A stretch of 63,762 bases of DNA from Sulfurimonas sp. RIFOXYB12_FULL_35_9 (GTDB lineage: Bacteria; Campylobacterota; Campylobacteria; Campylobacterales; Sulfurimonadaceae). A program made the translations under genes and the position numbers. The notes below the pieces were generated by a model. That model had not been told where the DNA came from. It worked only from the letters and a program-made list of their open reading frames with translations, and made no database searches. Shown one piece after another: positions 46,697 to 55,751 of the stretch; within the stretch, counting starts at the first letter, position 1; each line of letters opens with the position of its first letter. The stretch lies in assembly GCA_001829715.1 (NCBI GenBank), contig MICC01000099.1, positions 227 through 63,988 of the forward strand, in the 5' to 3' direction.

Positions 46697-48001
46697 CTAT
46701 TTTTTGTTTATAGGAAGAATACATGAGAGTTTTGAATTTAGGTTTAAACTCGATACTGTTCCCGCAACCCCGTCCGTTCTGTTTTTAATGCTTATTTTAG
46801 CACCGAGTGCATCAGCCGCACTTTTTGCTAAAAAAAGTCCAAGACCGACTCCCGGCTTATTTCCTTCTCTCTTAAACGGTGCAAAGAGATCTGAACTTTC
46901 ATCGATTCCACACCCCTCATCTATTACTTCTATTAACAATCCATGGCTGTTTAGTGAACTTCTAAGTGTCACGCTTTTATCTTTTGGAGTAAATTTTAGT
47001 GCATTTTGCAAGAAATTTTGAACGATTTGATTTAGAAGGCTTATTTGGAGAAATGCCATATATCCGTTTGGTTCAAAATACATGTGAAGTGTTTTGCCCT
47101 CGTTTTCGGCTAAAAGCCTAAAATCATCGGCTTTTTGATGAAGAATTTCTATAACATCCACTTCTTGTGGTTTTTCAAGTTGTGCTCCCTCTTGACGACC
47201 GATATTTAGAATATTTGAGACGATTATATTCATCTCATCTATAGTTTTATTTGTTACATTAAGAGCATCTATATACTCCTCTGCAGAGCGTTTTTTTATA
47301 AGTGTTACTTGATTTTTAAGTTTTATAACTGCTAGCGGAGTTTTTAGCTCATGTGCCGTTCCGATAAAGAGCTCTTTTTGATATTTTACAAAGTTCTGTA
47401 TTCTTGCAATTAGATGGTTTATTGTTGTCCCAAGGGGTTCAAACTCTTCAGGTAATTCTTCAACGATTATGGGACGCATAAGATGCTCATTCATATTTGA
47501 GAGCTTGTTGCTTAGCGTCTTAACTGGGGATACAAGCATCTTAGATAGTCCGATTGCATAGATGATTACAAGTAAAAAGCCTGCAATATTTATAATAAAA
47601 AGATAGTTCAAAATTTTATCAAGGAGTATTTTTGTAGAAGTTATCTCTTTAGTGATTTTTAGGTAACTAAGATCATCTAAATTAAACGGATAAATAAGTG
47701 TCAAATAAGATTTTTTATTTTTTGTCATCTCGTAAAGATCTATATCAAGATGTGCTTTCTTAAGATGCACTATTTCTATACTTAGTCCTAAATAAGCTTC
47801 AGGAGTAGGCATTTCAGCACCATAGATAGACTCGTTGCTTGCTACATTTTTTGCATAGTCAAGAAGTTCTTGGTGTTTCTCTTCAATGATAGAACTTTGA
47901 ATATAGAAGTATAAAAGAGATGAAAATATAAATATAAGCGATGCGGAGGCAAAGATAAGTTGAATTAAAAAACTCTGTCTAATACTGCTTTTTGAGAACA
48001 T
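46697..48001 (-). CDS. sensor histidine kinase paired with HsrA/CosR-type regulator
   Basis: Membrane kinase of 434 residues: TM1 (about 10-33), periplasmic sensor (about 34-130), TM2 (about 132-152), HAMP, dimerisation domain with phospho-His217 (FIGTAHELKTPL), and ATPase domain with N-box QNFLQNALKF, G1 DEGCGI and G2 GVGLGLFLAK. The response-regulator gene lies 128 bases upstream on the same strand, so they probably form one two-component system. The sensor shows no recognisable ligand motif. Confidence 0.9.
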   Translation of the reverse strand: MFSKSSIRQSFLIQLIFASASLIFIFSSLLYFYIQSSIIEEKHQELLDYAKNVASNESIYGAEMPTPEAYLGLSIEIVHLKKAHLDIDLYEMTKNKKSYLTLIYPFNLDDLSYLKITKEITSTKILLDKILNYLFIINIAGFLLVIIYAIGLSKMLVSPVKTLSNKLSNMNEHLMRPIIVEELPEEFEPLGTTINHLIARIQNFVKYQKELFIGTAHELKTPLAVIKLKNQVTLIKKRSAEEYIDALNVTNKTIDEMNIIVSNILNIGRQEGAQLEKPQEVDVIEILHQKADDFRLLAENEGKTLHMYFEPNGYMAFLQISLLNQIVQNFLQNALKFTPKDKSVTLRSSLNSHGLLIEVIDEGCGIDESSDLFAPFKREGNKPGVGLGLFLAKSAADALGAKISIKNRTDGVAGTVSSLNLNSKLSCILPINKK

Positions 48002-48129
48002 TTCTTTACCTATTTAAAAACAAAAGTATGTAATTGTAGCCAATTTTATTTAAAAATAAATTTTCAAAAATGAGTGTCTAATGATGAAATGGAGTAAAAA
48101 GGAGAGACTCCTTTTTACATTCAAAATAA

Positions 48130-48804
48130 TTAATTTATCTCTTTAGGAAAACAGAAACGGTAACCGCGGCGACGAACAGTCTCAATCGTCGTTATATTTA
48201 AAGGTTTGTCCATTTTTTGTCTAATCTGATTTATAGCAACTTCAATTACGTTTGGAGTTACAAGTTCAGGTTCTTCCCAGATTGCATCAAGCAACTGTTC
48301 TTTTGAGACGATTTGATCACGGTGACGTGCCAAGTGAGTAAGGACTTCAAAAGGTTTGCCTTTAAGTTCTATCTCTACGTCTTTATATGTAATTTTTTCT
48401 TCTTCAGGATTGATTATCAAATCTTCGATTTCGATAATATTGCTGCCGCCAAAACGAAGACGAGCCTCAAGACGAGCTACCAGAACATTAAAGTCAAACG
48501 GTTTTCTTATATAATCATCCGCACCGCTTTTTAGAGCTTCTATTTCGCTCTCATTATCATCTCTTGCCGAAAGAACTACGACAACAGTTTTTGGAGTTTT
48601 TGATTTAATGTCGCCTATGATATTAACGCTGTCTCCATCAGGAAGCATCCAGTCCATTAATACTAAATCGTAGTTTCGGATATCCAGGTAGTACTCTCCA
48701 TCTTTAAGAGTCTCTACTACATCGCTTTGGTAACCATACTCTTTTAGCCCCTCAGCAAGCATTTTGTTTAATGTAACTTCATCTTCTATAATAAGAATGC
48801 GCAT
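48130..48804 (-). CDS. OmpR-family response regulator, HsrA/CosR orthologue
   Basis: Response regulator of 224 residues. The DNA-binding half, especially KGKPFEVLTHLARHRDQI and TPNVIEVAINQIRQKMDKP, is nearly identical to what I remember of HP1043 (HsrA) and Campylobacter CosR, which are essential orphan regulators of oxidative and metabolic stress without a normal phosphorylation site. Here the receiver keeps every catalytic residue: E7/D8, D51 in LVLMDWMLPDGDS, S79 and K101. Together with the adjacent kinase it should be a phosphorylation-controlled version. It stands alone in its transcription unit start, 101 bases from folB. Confidence 0.9.
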   Translation of the reverse strand: MRILIIEDEVTLNKMLAEGLKEYGYQSDVVETLKDGEYYLDIRNYDLVLMDWMLPDGDSVNIIGDIKSKTPKTVVVVLSARDDNESEIEALKSGADDYIRKPFDFNVLVARLEARLRFGGSNIIEIEDLIINPEEEKITYKDVEIELKGKPFEVLTHLARHRDQIVSKEQLLDAIWEEPELVTPNVIEVAINQIRQKMDKPLNITTIETVRRRGYRFCFPKEIN

Positions 48805-48905
48805 TAATTGTGTCCTATGAGTTAATATTTTGGCGGAATGATATCATATTTTTAGGTTAATTTAAAGAAAATTTCAATTTTTTTTAATAAAACTTTAACT
48901 TATAT

Positions 48906-49235
48906 TTAAGATTGAGATTCATAATGATTGCTTACACTCACCTTACAATCCTTTAAAATAGAGGGTTTTGTTATCTTTAAGCGGATATTTTTTATGGAGT
49001 TGAATTCTTTGATTAACTTTAAATTTATATTTTCCAGTGCATCTTCAATAAGTAAAAATTCACTTTCTTTCATAAGATCTTTAACGATTTGCACAACATC
49101 GACATAGTTTATAAAGTTGCCTTCGTATTCATACTCTATATCAAGATTTACAATTACATCTTGAGGCGTTGTTCTCTCAAAATCCAAAATTCCAAGAATA
49201 CATTGAAATTTCAGATCTTCTACATGAATGGTCAT
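48906..49235 (-). CDS. folB: dihydroneopterin aldolase
   Basis: Folate biosynthesis enzyme of 109 residues that splits dihydroneopterin into hydroxymethyl-dihydropterin and glycolaldehyde. The typical opening LKFQCILGILDFERTTPQDV and the IEDALENINLKLI helix are present, followed by the catalytic-region Lys (ITKPSILKDC). Slightly short for the family. Its ATG overlaps the plsY stop codon (ATGA), so the two genes are translationally coupled. Confidence 0.87.
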   Translation of the reverse strand: MTIHVEDLKFQCILGILDFERTTPQDVIVNLDIEYEYEGNFINYVDVVQIVKDLMKESEFLLIEDALENINLKLIKEFNSIKNIRLKITKPSILKDCKVSVSNHYESQS

Positions 49236-49846
49236 ACTACTCTTTTTTCTTCACCCTTAAGCAGACGAATAATATTTGGAATATGTTTATAAAAAAGTAT
49301 AAAACCTATAATTATCACGGGAGCATGTGCCATGTCTGGGTGGATGATAAAACTGGCAACCATCAGGGCAACTAAAGCTGTAAGAGAAGAGAGTGAAGAG
49401 ATACGAATAAATTTTGCGCCAAATGCCCAAACCCCAAGAGCGATAATAGTTTCAAGGGGAAGCATAAACATCATAACTCCCATTCCGGTTGCAACGCCTT
49501 TTCCGCCTTCAAAATTTAGGTAGGGACTGAAACAGTGACCGATTACGGCTAAAACCGATATGCCCCACATCGTAGCTTCGCTAAGTCCTGCAAAATATGC
49601 GACTGCTAAAACTAAAACACCTTTGATGGCATCAAGGACAAGTGTCGCGATACCGAGTTTTTTAGCCAACGACGGATTTGTCTCTTTGACGACTCTTAAA
49701 ACATTTGTTGCGCCGATACTGCCAGAGCCTGCTGTTTTGATGTTCACACCTGCATATTTTTTAGCCAAAAGCAGACCAAAAGGAATGCCGCCTATCAAAT
49801 AAGCCGCTATAAAAAACTGAGCATTCGTGTTATATAAAAAGTCCAT
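49232..49846 (-). CDS. plsY: glycerol-3-phosphate acyltransferase PlsY
   Basis: Acyl-phosphate-dependent membrane acyltransferase that makes lysophosphatidic acid, the first step of phospholipid synthesis. Hydrophobic, 204 residues, with the three loop motifs GSGSIGATNVLR, FEGGKGVATGMGV and GHCFSPYLNF. It starts at ATG 49846 and is followed by folB. It is divergent from nadA. Confidence 0.95.
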   Translation of the reverse strand: MDFLYNTNAQFFIAAYLIGGIPFGLLLAKKYAGVNIKTAGSGSIGATNVLRVVKETNPSLAKKLGIATLVLDAIKGVLVLAVAYFAGLSEATMWGISVLAVIGHCFSPYLNFEGGKGVATGMGVMMFMLPLETIIALGVWAFGAKFIRISSLSSLTALVALMVASFIIHPDMAHAPVIIIGFILFYKHIPNIIRLLKGEEKRVV

Positions 49847-49951
49847 CCATCAACCTGTTAAAAATTTTTGACATTGTACTTTACATACTATTATAGAGAT
49901 ATAAAATCTATTTGGTATAATATCGCCCACTATAATTAATGAGGAATTTTT

Positions 49952-50950
49952 TTGCAATTAACTAACGAAGAATTAAAAGAAAAAATTAACGAATATAAAA
50001 AAAAGTTGAGCGTAACGGTCGTTGCCCATTTTTATCAAAGAGATGAAGTTTTTGAAGTTGGGGATATAACCGGAGATTCGCTTGAACTTGCCATTAAAAC
50101 AAGAGATGACAACTCTGAATTTGTTGTATTTTGCGGTGTCGGTTTTATGGGGCAGAGTGTAAAAGTTCTCTCTCCAAATAAAAGAGTGGCGATGCCAAAA
50201 GCTGCATGTTGTGCGATGGCTGTAATGATAGACGGCATGCAGTTTGACGCTTCAGTAAAAGCTTTAAATGAAGCTGGAATCATGAATGAAAATATCTTGC
50301 CGATTACCTATATCAACTCAAACGCCGATGTAAAAGCGAAAGTCGGAGAGATGGGCGGTATGGTCTGTACAAGCTCAAATGCAAAAAAAATCATCACGAC
50401 AGCCCTAAAAGAGGGGAAGAAAATACTTTTTGTTCCTGATAGATGCTTGGGACAAAATATTGCAAACCAGATGGGACTTAAATCTTGCGTAATAGGAGAC
50501 GGTACAAACCTGCTTGATGCCGATATTATCTGCTATAACGGCTTTTGTTCCGTGCATCAGCTCTTTAGCGTGGATGATATAAATTTTTATCGTAAAAAAT
50601 ATCCGGGAATCTTGATAGCGGTGCATCCTGAGTGTGATCCTTCAGTATGTGACGTAGCAGATTTTGTGGGTTCTACCTCTCAACTCATAAAATATATAAA
50701 TGAGCTTCCAGAAGATCAAAAAGTAGCGGTAGGGACGGAGTTTAACCTTGTAAATCGTCTTCGTCCGAAAAATACTTATGTACTCTCTTCTACAAAGCCT
50801 GAGTGTCCTACCATGAATGAAACAACTCTTAGAGACGTTTATGAAGTGCTAAAGTCTATCGATGAGGGCGAACCGCTCAATGAGATACATGTAGACGAAA
50901 ATACGCAAAAGTGGGCAAAAATTGCACTAGAGAGGATGTTGGCACTATGA
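49952..50950 (+). CDS. nadA: quinolinate synthase
   Basis: 4Fe-4S enzyme condensing iminoaspartate with dihydroxyacetone phosphate to quinolinate for NAD synthesis, 332 residues. Typical motifs are VVAHFYQRDEV, FCGVGFMGQSVKVL, FVPDRCLGQN and VHPECDPSV, with the cluster-binding cysteines in AACCAMAV, GFCSVHQ and PECP. TTG 49952 is the start, since GAGGA is correctly spaced and the conserved N-terminus begins there. No nadB is in the window. The stop overlaps the nadC start (ATGA). Confidence 0.96.
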   Translation: MQLTNEELKEKINEYKKKLSVTVVAHFYQRDEVFEVGDITGDSLELAIKTRDDNSEFVVFCGVGFMGQSVKVLSPNKRVAMPKAACCAMAVMIDGMQFDASVKALNEAGIMNENILPITYINSNADVKAKVGEMGGMVCTSSNAKKIITTALKEGKKILFVPDRCLGQNIANQMGLKSCVIGDGTNLLDADIICYNGFCSVHQLFSVDDINFYRKKYPGILIAVHPECDPSVCDVADFVGSTSQLIKYINELPEDQKVAVGTEFNLVNRLRPKNTYVLSSTKPECPTMNETTLRDVYEVLKSIDEGEPLNEIHVDENTQKWAKIALERMLAL

Positions 50951-51762
50951 TAGAAGAGTTTGTAAAATCAACACTTTCTCAGGATGTAGGTCGCGGTGAT
51001 TTATATGCTTTGGTTGAACCGGGTGTGAGTGCCAGTGCCAAAATAATAGCCAAAAGCGATGGCATTATGGCAGGGGTTGAGTATATAGATGTTTTAGCAA
51101 AGTTGGAAAACTTTGAGATAAAATGGAATAAAAAAGACGGTGAGAGTTTTATAAAAGGCGATGTTTTAGCCACCTTAAGCGGAACTTCACATGTACTTTT
51201 AAAAATTGAGAGAACTTTGTTAAATATGCTCTTACATGCAAGCTCAATTGCAACCTTAACTAGAAAATATGTTGAGATTGTAGAGCCTTACGGAGTAAAA
51301 CTGCTAGATACAAGAAAGACAAGACCGCTTCTTAGAATTTTTGAAAAATATGCAACAAGATGCGGCGGTGCTGTAAATCATCGCATGGGTTTGGATGACT
51401 CTTTAATGATAAAAGATACGCATTTAAAAACTATAAAAGATTTAAAAGCGTATATTTTAAAAGCAAGACAAAAGATACCTTTTACCTCAAAAATAGAGGT
51501 TGAAGTTGAAAGTTTTGATATGGCAAAAGAGGCTTTTGCTGCCGGAGCGGATATAGTCATGTGCGATAATATGATGCCTGAACTTATAGAGAAGATACTC
51601 AAGTATAGAGATGAAAATTTTTCTCATGTGCTTCTTGAAGCAAGCGGAAATATTTCGCTTGAAACAATTGAAATCTACGCTAAAACAGGCGTTGACGCTA
51701 TTAGCAGCGGTTCTCTTATTCATCAAGCTAATTGGATAGATTTGTCTATGAAAATGGATTGA
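50947..51762 (+). CDS. nadC: nicotinate-nucleotide pyrophosphorylase (carboxylating)
   Basis: Converts quinolinate and PRPP to nicotinate mononucleotide, 271 residues. Motifs are DVGRGDLYA near the N-terminus, LDTRKTRPLLR, the substrate-contact GGAVNHRMGLDDSLMIKDTH, and EVEVES with the C-terminal EASGNISLETI barrel strands. ATG 50947 overlapping nadA is chosen over the upstream in-frame start at 50911, because the conserved N-terminus (IEEFVKSTLSQD) begins there. Confidence 0.96.
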   Translation: MIEEFVKSTLSQDVGRGDLYALVEPGVSASAKIIAKSDGIMAGVEYIDVLAKLENFEIKWNKKDGESFIKGDVLATLSGTSHVLLKIERTLLNMLLHASSIATLTRKYVEIVEPYGVKLLDTRKTRPLLRIFEKYATRCGGAVNHRMGLDDSLMIKDTHLKTIKDLKAYILKARQKIPFTSKIEVEVESFDMAKEAFAAGADIVMCDNMMPELIEKILKYRDENFSHVLLEASGNISLETIEIYAKTGVDAISSGSLIHQANWIDLSMKMD

Positions 51763-51808
51763 GTTTAGTGCAATACTACAATTTCATCTGTTCTTCTAGG
51801 AGATATTA

Positions 51809-52867
51809 ATGGCAGATGATGCTGAAAAGACCGAAGAACCCACCTCCAAAAAGATAGAGGATGCCCGTAACGAAGGGAATGTTCCAAAATCTCAAGATAC
51901 ATCAGGCGTTATTGCTCTTTTTGTTGCAATACTTGCTTTTATAATGCTTTTTCCATATATGAGCGAGCATATGATGCTTCTGTTTAAATACTACTTTTCA
52001 CTTTTGGGTATGCCGCTTGATAAGGCACTTATGATTGATATCGCCATAGTAACGATTAAAGAGTTTCTTCTTATCGTAATGCCGCTCTCTATTTCAGTTG
52101 CTGTTGCCGGGATAATAGCAGCAGTAGCTCAATTTGGATTTTTATTTACGACAAAAGCTATAATGCCTGATTTTAAAAAAATAGATCCTATTAAAGGGAC
52201 AAAAAATCTATTTTCAATGAAAAAGATGATAGAGGGTGCAAAGGTTACTTTTAAATCATTTACGGCATTAGGTGTAGGTTTTATCTTCTTTTTTCTCTTT
52301 ATTTTGGAACTTCCCACCGTTGCACTCTTTGGGCTTGGAGATCAGATGGAGTGGCTCAAAGACAAAATGCTTATTATCGCATTTGTAATGCTTTTGATTA
52401 TATTTGTCTTTGCTATGATTGACCTTATTATTGTAAGAAAACAGTACTTTGACGGGCTAAAGATGAGCAAACAAGAGATTAAAGATGAGATGAAAAATAT
52501 GGACGGAGATCCACTCATTAAAGCAAAAATAAGACAGATTCAAATGCAGGCATCGAGAAAAAGAATGATGTCAAACGTTCCGACTGCAGATGTAGTTATT
52601 ACCAATCCAACGCATTTTGCAGTGGCGATAAGATATGATGAAGCTAAGTCTCATGCGCCTATTGTCGTAGCTAAAGGGATGGATAATATAGCACTGCAGA
52701 TAAAAAAGATTGCCAGAGAAAACGGTGTGCATATAGTCCAAAACGCGCCGCTTGCAAGAAGCTTGTATGACCAAGTAGAACTCGATAAACCGATACCGCA
52801 TGATTTATTTGCGGCTGTTGCGGAAGTTTTAGCTTATGTTTACAAAATGAATGCCGGAAAGCGCTAA
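51809..52867 (+). CDS. flhB: flagellar export switch protein FlhB
   Basis: Component of the flagellar type III export gate that switches substrate specificity by self-cleavage. 352 residues: four membrane helices (about 28-210), the conserved AEKTEEPTSKKIEDARNEGNVPKSQD opening, and a cytoplasmic C-terminus with the cleavage site NPTH (in VVITNPTHFAV). AGGAG precedes the ATG. It follows nadC by 46 bases and is followed by a terminator-like hairpin and the integrated element. Confidence 0.96.
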   Translation: MADDAEKTEEPTSKKIEDARNEGNVPKSQDTSGVIALFVAILAFIMLFPYMSEHMMLLFKYYFSLLGMPLDKALMIDIAIVTIKEFLLIVMPLSISVAVAGIIAAVAQFGFLFTTKAIMPDFKKIDPIKGTKNLFSMKKMIEGAKVTFKSFTALGVGFIFFFLFILELPTVALFGLGDQMEWLKDKMLIIAFVMLLIIFVFAMIDLIIVRKQYFDGLKMSKQEIKDEMKNMDGDPLIKAKIRQIQMQASRKRMMSNVPTADVVITNPTHFAVAIRYDEAKSHAPIVVAKGMDNIALQIKKIARENGVHIVQNAPLARSLYDQVELDKPIPHDLFAAVAEVLAYVYKMNAGKR

Positions 52868-52897
52868 TTTTTCATACATATTCCTACAAAAACATCG

Positions 52898-52931
52898 ATA
52901 AATAGGCACTTCTATAAACAAACCTATTTAT
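52898..52931 (+). terminator. hairpin after flhB
   Basis: ATAAATAGG and CCTATTTAT form a 9-bp perfect stem around a 16-base loop, followed by TTAAT. It lies 30 bases after the flhB stop and closes the nadA-nadC-flhB unit. Confidence 0.5.
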
Positions 52932-52971
52932 TTAATAAAAATAATATTGAAAATTTCTTGAAAAAAATAGG

Positions 52972-53028
52972 TACAATAAGAGTGCAAAAGAGATTTAAAA
53001 AATAAATAATGATATGTTGAACAAAATA
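52972..53028 (+). other. possible relic of the nrnA-like gene's 5' region at element left border
   Basis: Three short blocks occur here in the same order as just in front of the nrnA-like gene at 58536-58572: TACAAT (identical), TGCAAAAGAGAT (11 of 12) and TTGAACAAAATA (11 of 12, starting with the TTG start codon of that gene). After the TTG only 11 codons follow before a stop. The simplest reading is a displaced original promoter and start. It may be coincidence in AT-rich DNA. Confidence 0.35.
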
Positions 53029-53069
53029 GCTAAAATAGGGCAAAAAATATAATGCATAGTAGGTAAACA

Positions 53070-54041
53070 ATGAATGTGTATAAATTACAAAATATAATTT
53101 TAGAATATACTTTGCCATTCGCTTTAGACTTGCAAGATTGCATTGATTTAGAAGATGCAGGAAAAGCATTTATAATTGTGTTAGATGGTATACCATCACA
53201 ACTTAGAGTTAAAAGAAAGTATAACGAAGATGCTTCTGGAAATGGAGTAAAACTAGCACCATTTTCAAAAATAGAAAATGATAGATATGGTTTTTTGTCA
53301 AAAACAGATATTCAAATTTGGTTTGACAAGCAAACATTTGATAATGTAGGAATAGATAGACAAGTTATGCAAATTCAACATGAATATTTTTTTCAATTGT
53401 CAATAAAATATTTAAATAAATTTTTAATGAATTACCGTAGTATTACTAGAGAATATTGGATAAGACCAATTAAAAATAATGATATTATAAGTTATAGATG
53501 TACATTGTTTGATACTGATAAACAGCAAGAAACATCTTATAAATTATTAAATACTACTGTGTATTTTAATGGTGGAGAAGAAATAACTATTTCAGAGGAT
53601 AAAGAACAACAATTAAGAAATCTACTATTATCACATCACAATAATTTAGCGGATGACCTGCTTCTAAATGCCTTAGATAACCTTGATATAGGTAATTTTA
53701 ATAATACAATTATTCAATGTTCAATATTGTTTGAGAATTTTATTTATAAAAGTTTAGATGGAAAGCTCACTAAAACAAAATTGGATAAAATTAAAAGAAA
53801 AAATGGTTGTAATTGTCTTGTTGGAGTCTATCAAGTATGTAAAGTTGGTCTTAAATCAGAATTTAATTCAGATTTTGCTGAAAGTGAAGAGTTTATTAGT
53901 TTTCATAAGAAAGTTTTGAAAGTTAGAAATAATTTAGTTCATGGTGTAAAACTTGAAAATGTGGAATATAAAGACGCTGTAGATGCAATTGATATTACAA
54001 TGAAAGTTATAAATAAACTTAGTAATGAATTAGGTCTTTGA
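53070..54041 (+). CDS. HEPN-like protein of the integrated element
   Basis: Protein of 323 residues, very AT-rich, with AGGT before the ATG. I do not recognise the first 190 residues, which look like a mixed alpha/beta domain. The C-terminal part is helical and ends with RNNLVH (R286 to H291, the Rx4H signature of HEPN domains) in the context VLKVRNNLVHG, preceded by a helix ILFENFIYKSL as in ApeA-like HEPN proteins. HEPN domains are often RNases of antiphage or toxin systems. That activity is inference, since Rx4-6H also occurs in inactive members. It is the first gene of the element and shows no obvious antitoxin partner. Confidence 0.72.
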   Translation: MNVYKLQNIILEYTLPFALDLQDCIDLEDAGKAFIIVLDGIPSQLRVKRKYNEDASGNGVKLAPFSKIENDRYGFLSKTDIQIWFDKQTFDNVGIDRQVMQIQHEYFFQLSIKYLNKFLMNYRSITREYWIRPIKNNDIISYRCTLFDTDKQQETSYKLLNTTVYFNGGEEITISEDKEQQLRNLLLSHHNNLADDLLLNALDNLDIGNFNNTIIQCSILFENFIYKSLDGKLTKTKLDKIKRKNGCNCLVGVYQVCKVGLKSEFNSDFAESEEFISFHKKVLKVRNNLVHGVKLENVEYKDAVDAIDITMKVINKLSNELGL

Positions 54042-54155
54042 CAATATATTAGAGCAAATTAATAGTTTAAGAAGGATAGATAATGACAACACTATATAAA
54101 TAAGTGTCTTGAAGCGCAGTTGTTTATTAAAATATTAATTATGTAGAATAGGCTT

Positions 54156-55298
54156 ATGCAAAAAACAAAACTTACCTCAGAACTAATTAGCAACGCCATA
54201 GAGTTTTATAATACAAATCTTGGTGCAGTGTTTACTACTCATAAAGAAGAGTATCTAGCCAAAAAATTATCAGAAATTATAGAATTTGACATTGTTAAAA
54301 AATATTCTGCTTATCAAAATAAACTTCCTTTGACGACTCTGACTATTATCTATTTTATAGGTGAGTATAAAAAAGCGTATCTTCAATCCAAAGAAAAAAG
54401 AGCTGATACGTTAGAGTCTTTGGGTAAAGGGTATGCTAAAAAACAAGAGCTCTATAAAAAATTGCGAGAAATATTCAATAATAAATCTATACGCAAAAAT
54501 GAGAGAATTGAAGCTTTTTTTAAAAAAATGCTTATCATGGCTTTAAAAAATAAGAAATATTCAAAAATAGGCATATTCATTACAGCCGAGCTGTATACAC
54601 AACTACCGCTTTATGCAAGAATGATAAAAGAGTTTTCATCACACAGCAGTAAAACTGAGGATATTTTAGATATTGCCAAAGAGAGCCTAAAATATTTTGA
54701 ATATACATATCTCTCATCTGACAAAACCGTAAACTCCCTCCTTGTCATTATCTTTACAAAACTCACTCTAATCGGCATAGATGAAAAAAAAGCCTTTAAG
54801 TTTGCAAAAGATATCGCTCTGACCTTTATTGACGATTCAAGTATCCATACAGATAAATATAGGCTAAGTTATTTAACTGATAATGAAGTATATCTTGCAG
54901 GTCTTTACAAAGGGTTACCAATATATCAATGGTACACTGGCTCTAAAAGCTCCTATTACAGTGATGATGATGTCAAACAGTTTCAAAGATATACAAAAAT
55001 AATGCAAAAAGAGCTATTTAACACAGCTTTTTCAGGATTTATAGCTAAAGTCTTGTATAAGGTTGCAACACGAAATAATCCTATTTCACTAGAAAGTGCT
55101 TTGGATATTTTATCATCTGATATTAAGCAGGCAAAAGGCGTACTATTATCAACTCACAAAAGTTTTGCAAAGATGCCAGTTAGACTTTTAGATATGCTCG
55201 CTCCTCAAATAATCACACCATCAAGTAAGATAAAATCCATATTTTTAGCAGTTTATACCAAATTTGCAGATTTAAAAACCATATTTACAAAAAAATAA
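54156..55298 (+). CDS. unknown protein of the integrated element
   Basis: Protein of 380 residues that I do not recognise. Predicted soluble and mostly helical, Lys-rich, with no signal peptide, no Walker A and no convincing membrane segment, so it is not the Zot-type assembly ATPase expected of an inovirus. Its position between the HEPN-like gene and the replication genes suggests either cargo or an accessory replication function. No strong ribosome site is visible before the ATG. Confidence 0.65.
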   Translation: MQKTKLTSELISNAIEFYNTNLGAVFTTHKEEYLAKKLSEIIEFDIVKKYSAYQNKLPLTTLTIIYFIGEYKKAYLQSKEKRADTLESLGKGYAKKQELYKKLREIFNNKSIRKNERIEAFFKKMLIMALKNKKYSKIGIFITAELYTQLPLYARMIKEFSSHSSKTEDILDIAKESLKYFEYTYLSSDKTVNSLLVIIFTKLTLIGIDEKKAFKFAKDIALTFIDDSSIHTDKYRLSYLTDNEVYLAGLYKGLPIYQWYTGSKSSYYSDDDVKQFQRYTKIMQKELFNTAFSGFIAKVLYKVATRNNPISLESALDILSSDIKQAKGVLLSTHKSFAKMPVRLLDMLAPQIITPSSKIKSIFLAVYTKFADLKTIFTKK

Positions 55299-55349
55299 CT
55301 TCCCCAAAACCAAATCCCCAGTCATTATTTCCTCGTTATATAACAACAC

Positions 55350-55363
55350 GACAAAGCTTTGTC
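55350..55363. repeat. 14-bp perfect palindrome upstream of OB-fold-like gene
   Basis: GACAAAGCTTTGTC lies 25 bases before the start at 55389. It can form a hairpin or bind a dimeric regulator such as the small HTH protein of the element. Nothing distinguishes these possibilities. Confidence 0.5.
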
Positions 55364-55388
55364 AAATCTAAATAAAAAAGGATTTGAT

Positions 55389-55646
55389 ATGTTCATTATC
55401 AAAGGTGAGCTTTTACACATATTTAAAAGCGCGGATTATACAAACAAAGAGACTGGCGAGACAGCCAGAGGCAAAGTGAAGCTCCAACTTTTAGTTAAAA
55501 CGACTATTAGAAATGGAGAGATAAAAAATGAGTTGATAGATATATCTATCCCGACTGAAAAATACTCTGTCTATAAAGAGAGTATGAATCAAATTGTAGA
55601 AGTAGAAGTAGGTCTTATAGGTAAGTGTAGCTTTTACGGTGTTTAA
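55389..55646 (+). CDS. small OB-fold-like protein, candidate ssDNA-binding protein
   Basis: Protein of 85 residues, beta-rich, without signal peptide. Its size, its start (FIIKGELLHIFKS) and its position directly before a Rep_trans-type initiator recall the helix-destabilising proteins of filamentous phages. The sequence match to that family is not certain. ATG 55389 has AAGGA seven bases upstream and is preferred to the in-frame ATG at 55359, which has none. Confidence 0.55.
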   Translation: MFIIKGELLHIFKSADYTNKETGETARGKVKLQLLVKTTIRNGEIKNELIDISIPTEKYSVYKESMNQIVEVEVGLIGKCSFYGV

Positions 55647-55657
55647 TTTAATGGCCG

Positions 55658-55728
55658 TAGCGCAAGCGTAGGTCTAGCAACGAGCTAATACATTGTGGCT
55701 TTGCCACTTTTATTTGCTCGAGGCGCTA
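55658..55728. other. nested stem-loop region, candidate replication origin or structured RNA
   Basis: Three nested inverted repeats share one axis: TAGCGC/GCGCTA (55658-55663 and 55723-55728), CGAGC/GCTCG (55681-55685 and 55716-55720) and GTGGC/GCCAC around a TTT loop (55695-55707). It is clearly more GC-rich than the flanking element and lies in the 152-bp gap before the initiator gene, a natural place for an origin. Confidence 0.5.
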
Positions 55729-55751
55729 GGTTAGACAAGCCTATTTTTATG

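Noticed and set aside
54083..54103. Mini-ORF ATGACAACACTATATAAATAA between two element genes
   Set aside because: Six codons with a ribosome-like AAGGA upstream, but too short to support as a gene.
54156..55298. Zot-type (inovirus gpI) ATPase
   Set aside because: No Walker A motif and no membrane segment; the element therefore cannot be called a complete inovirus prophage.
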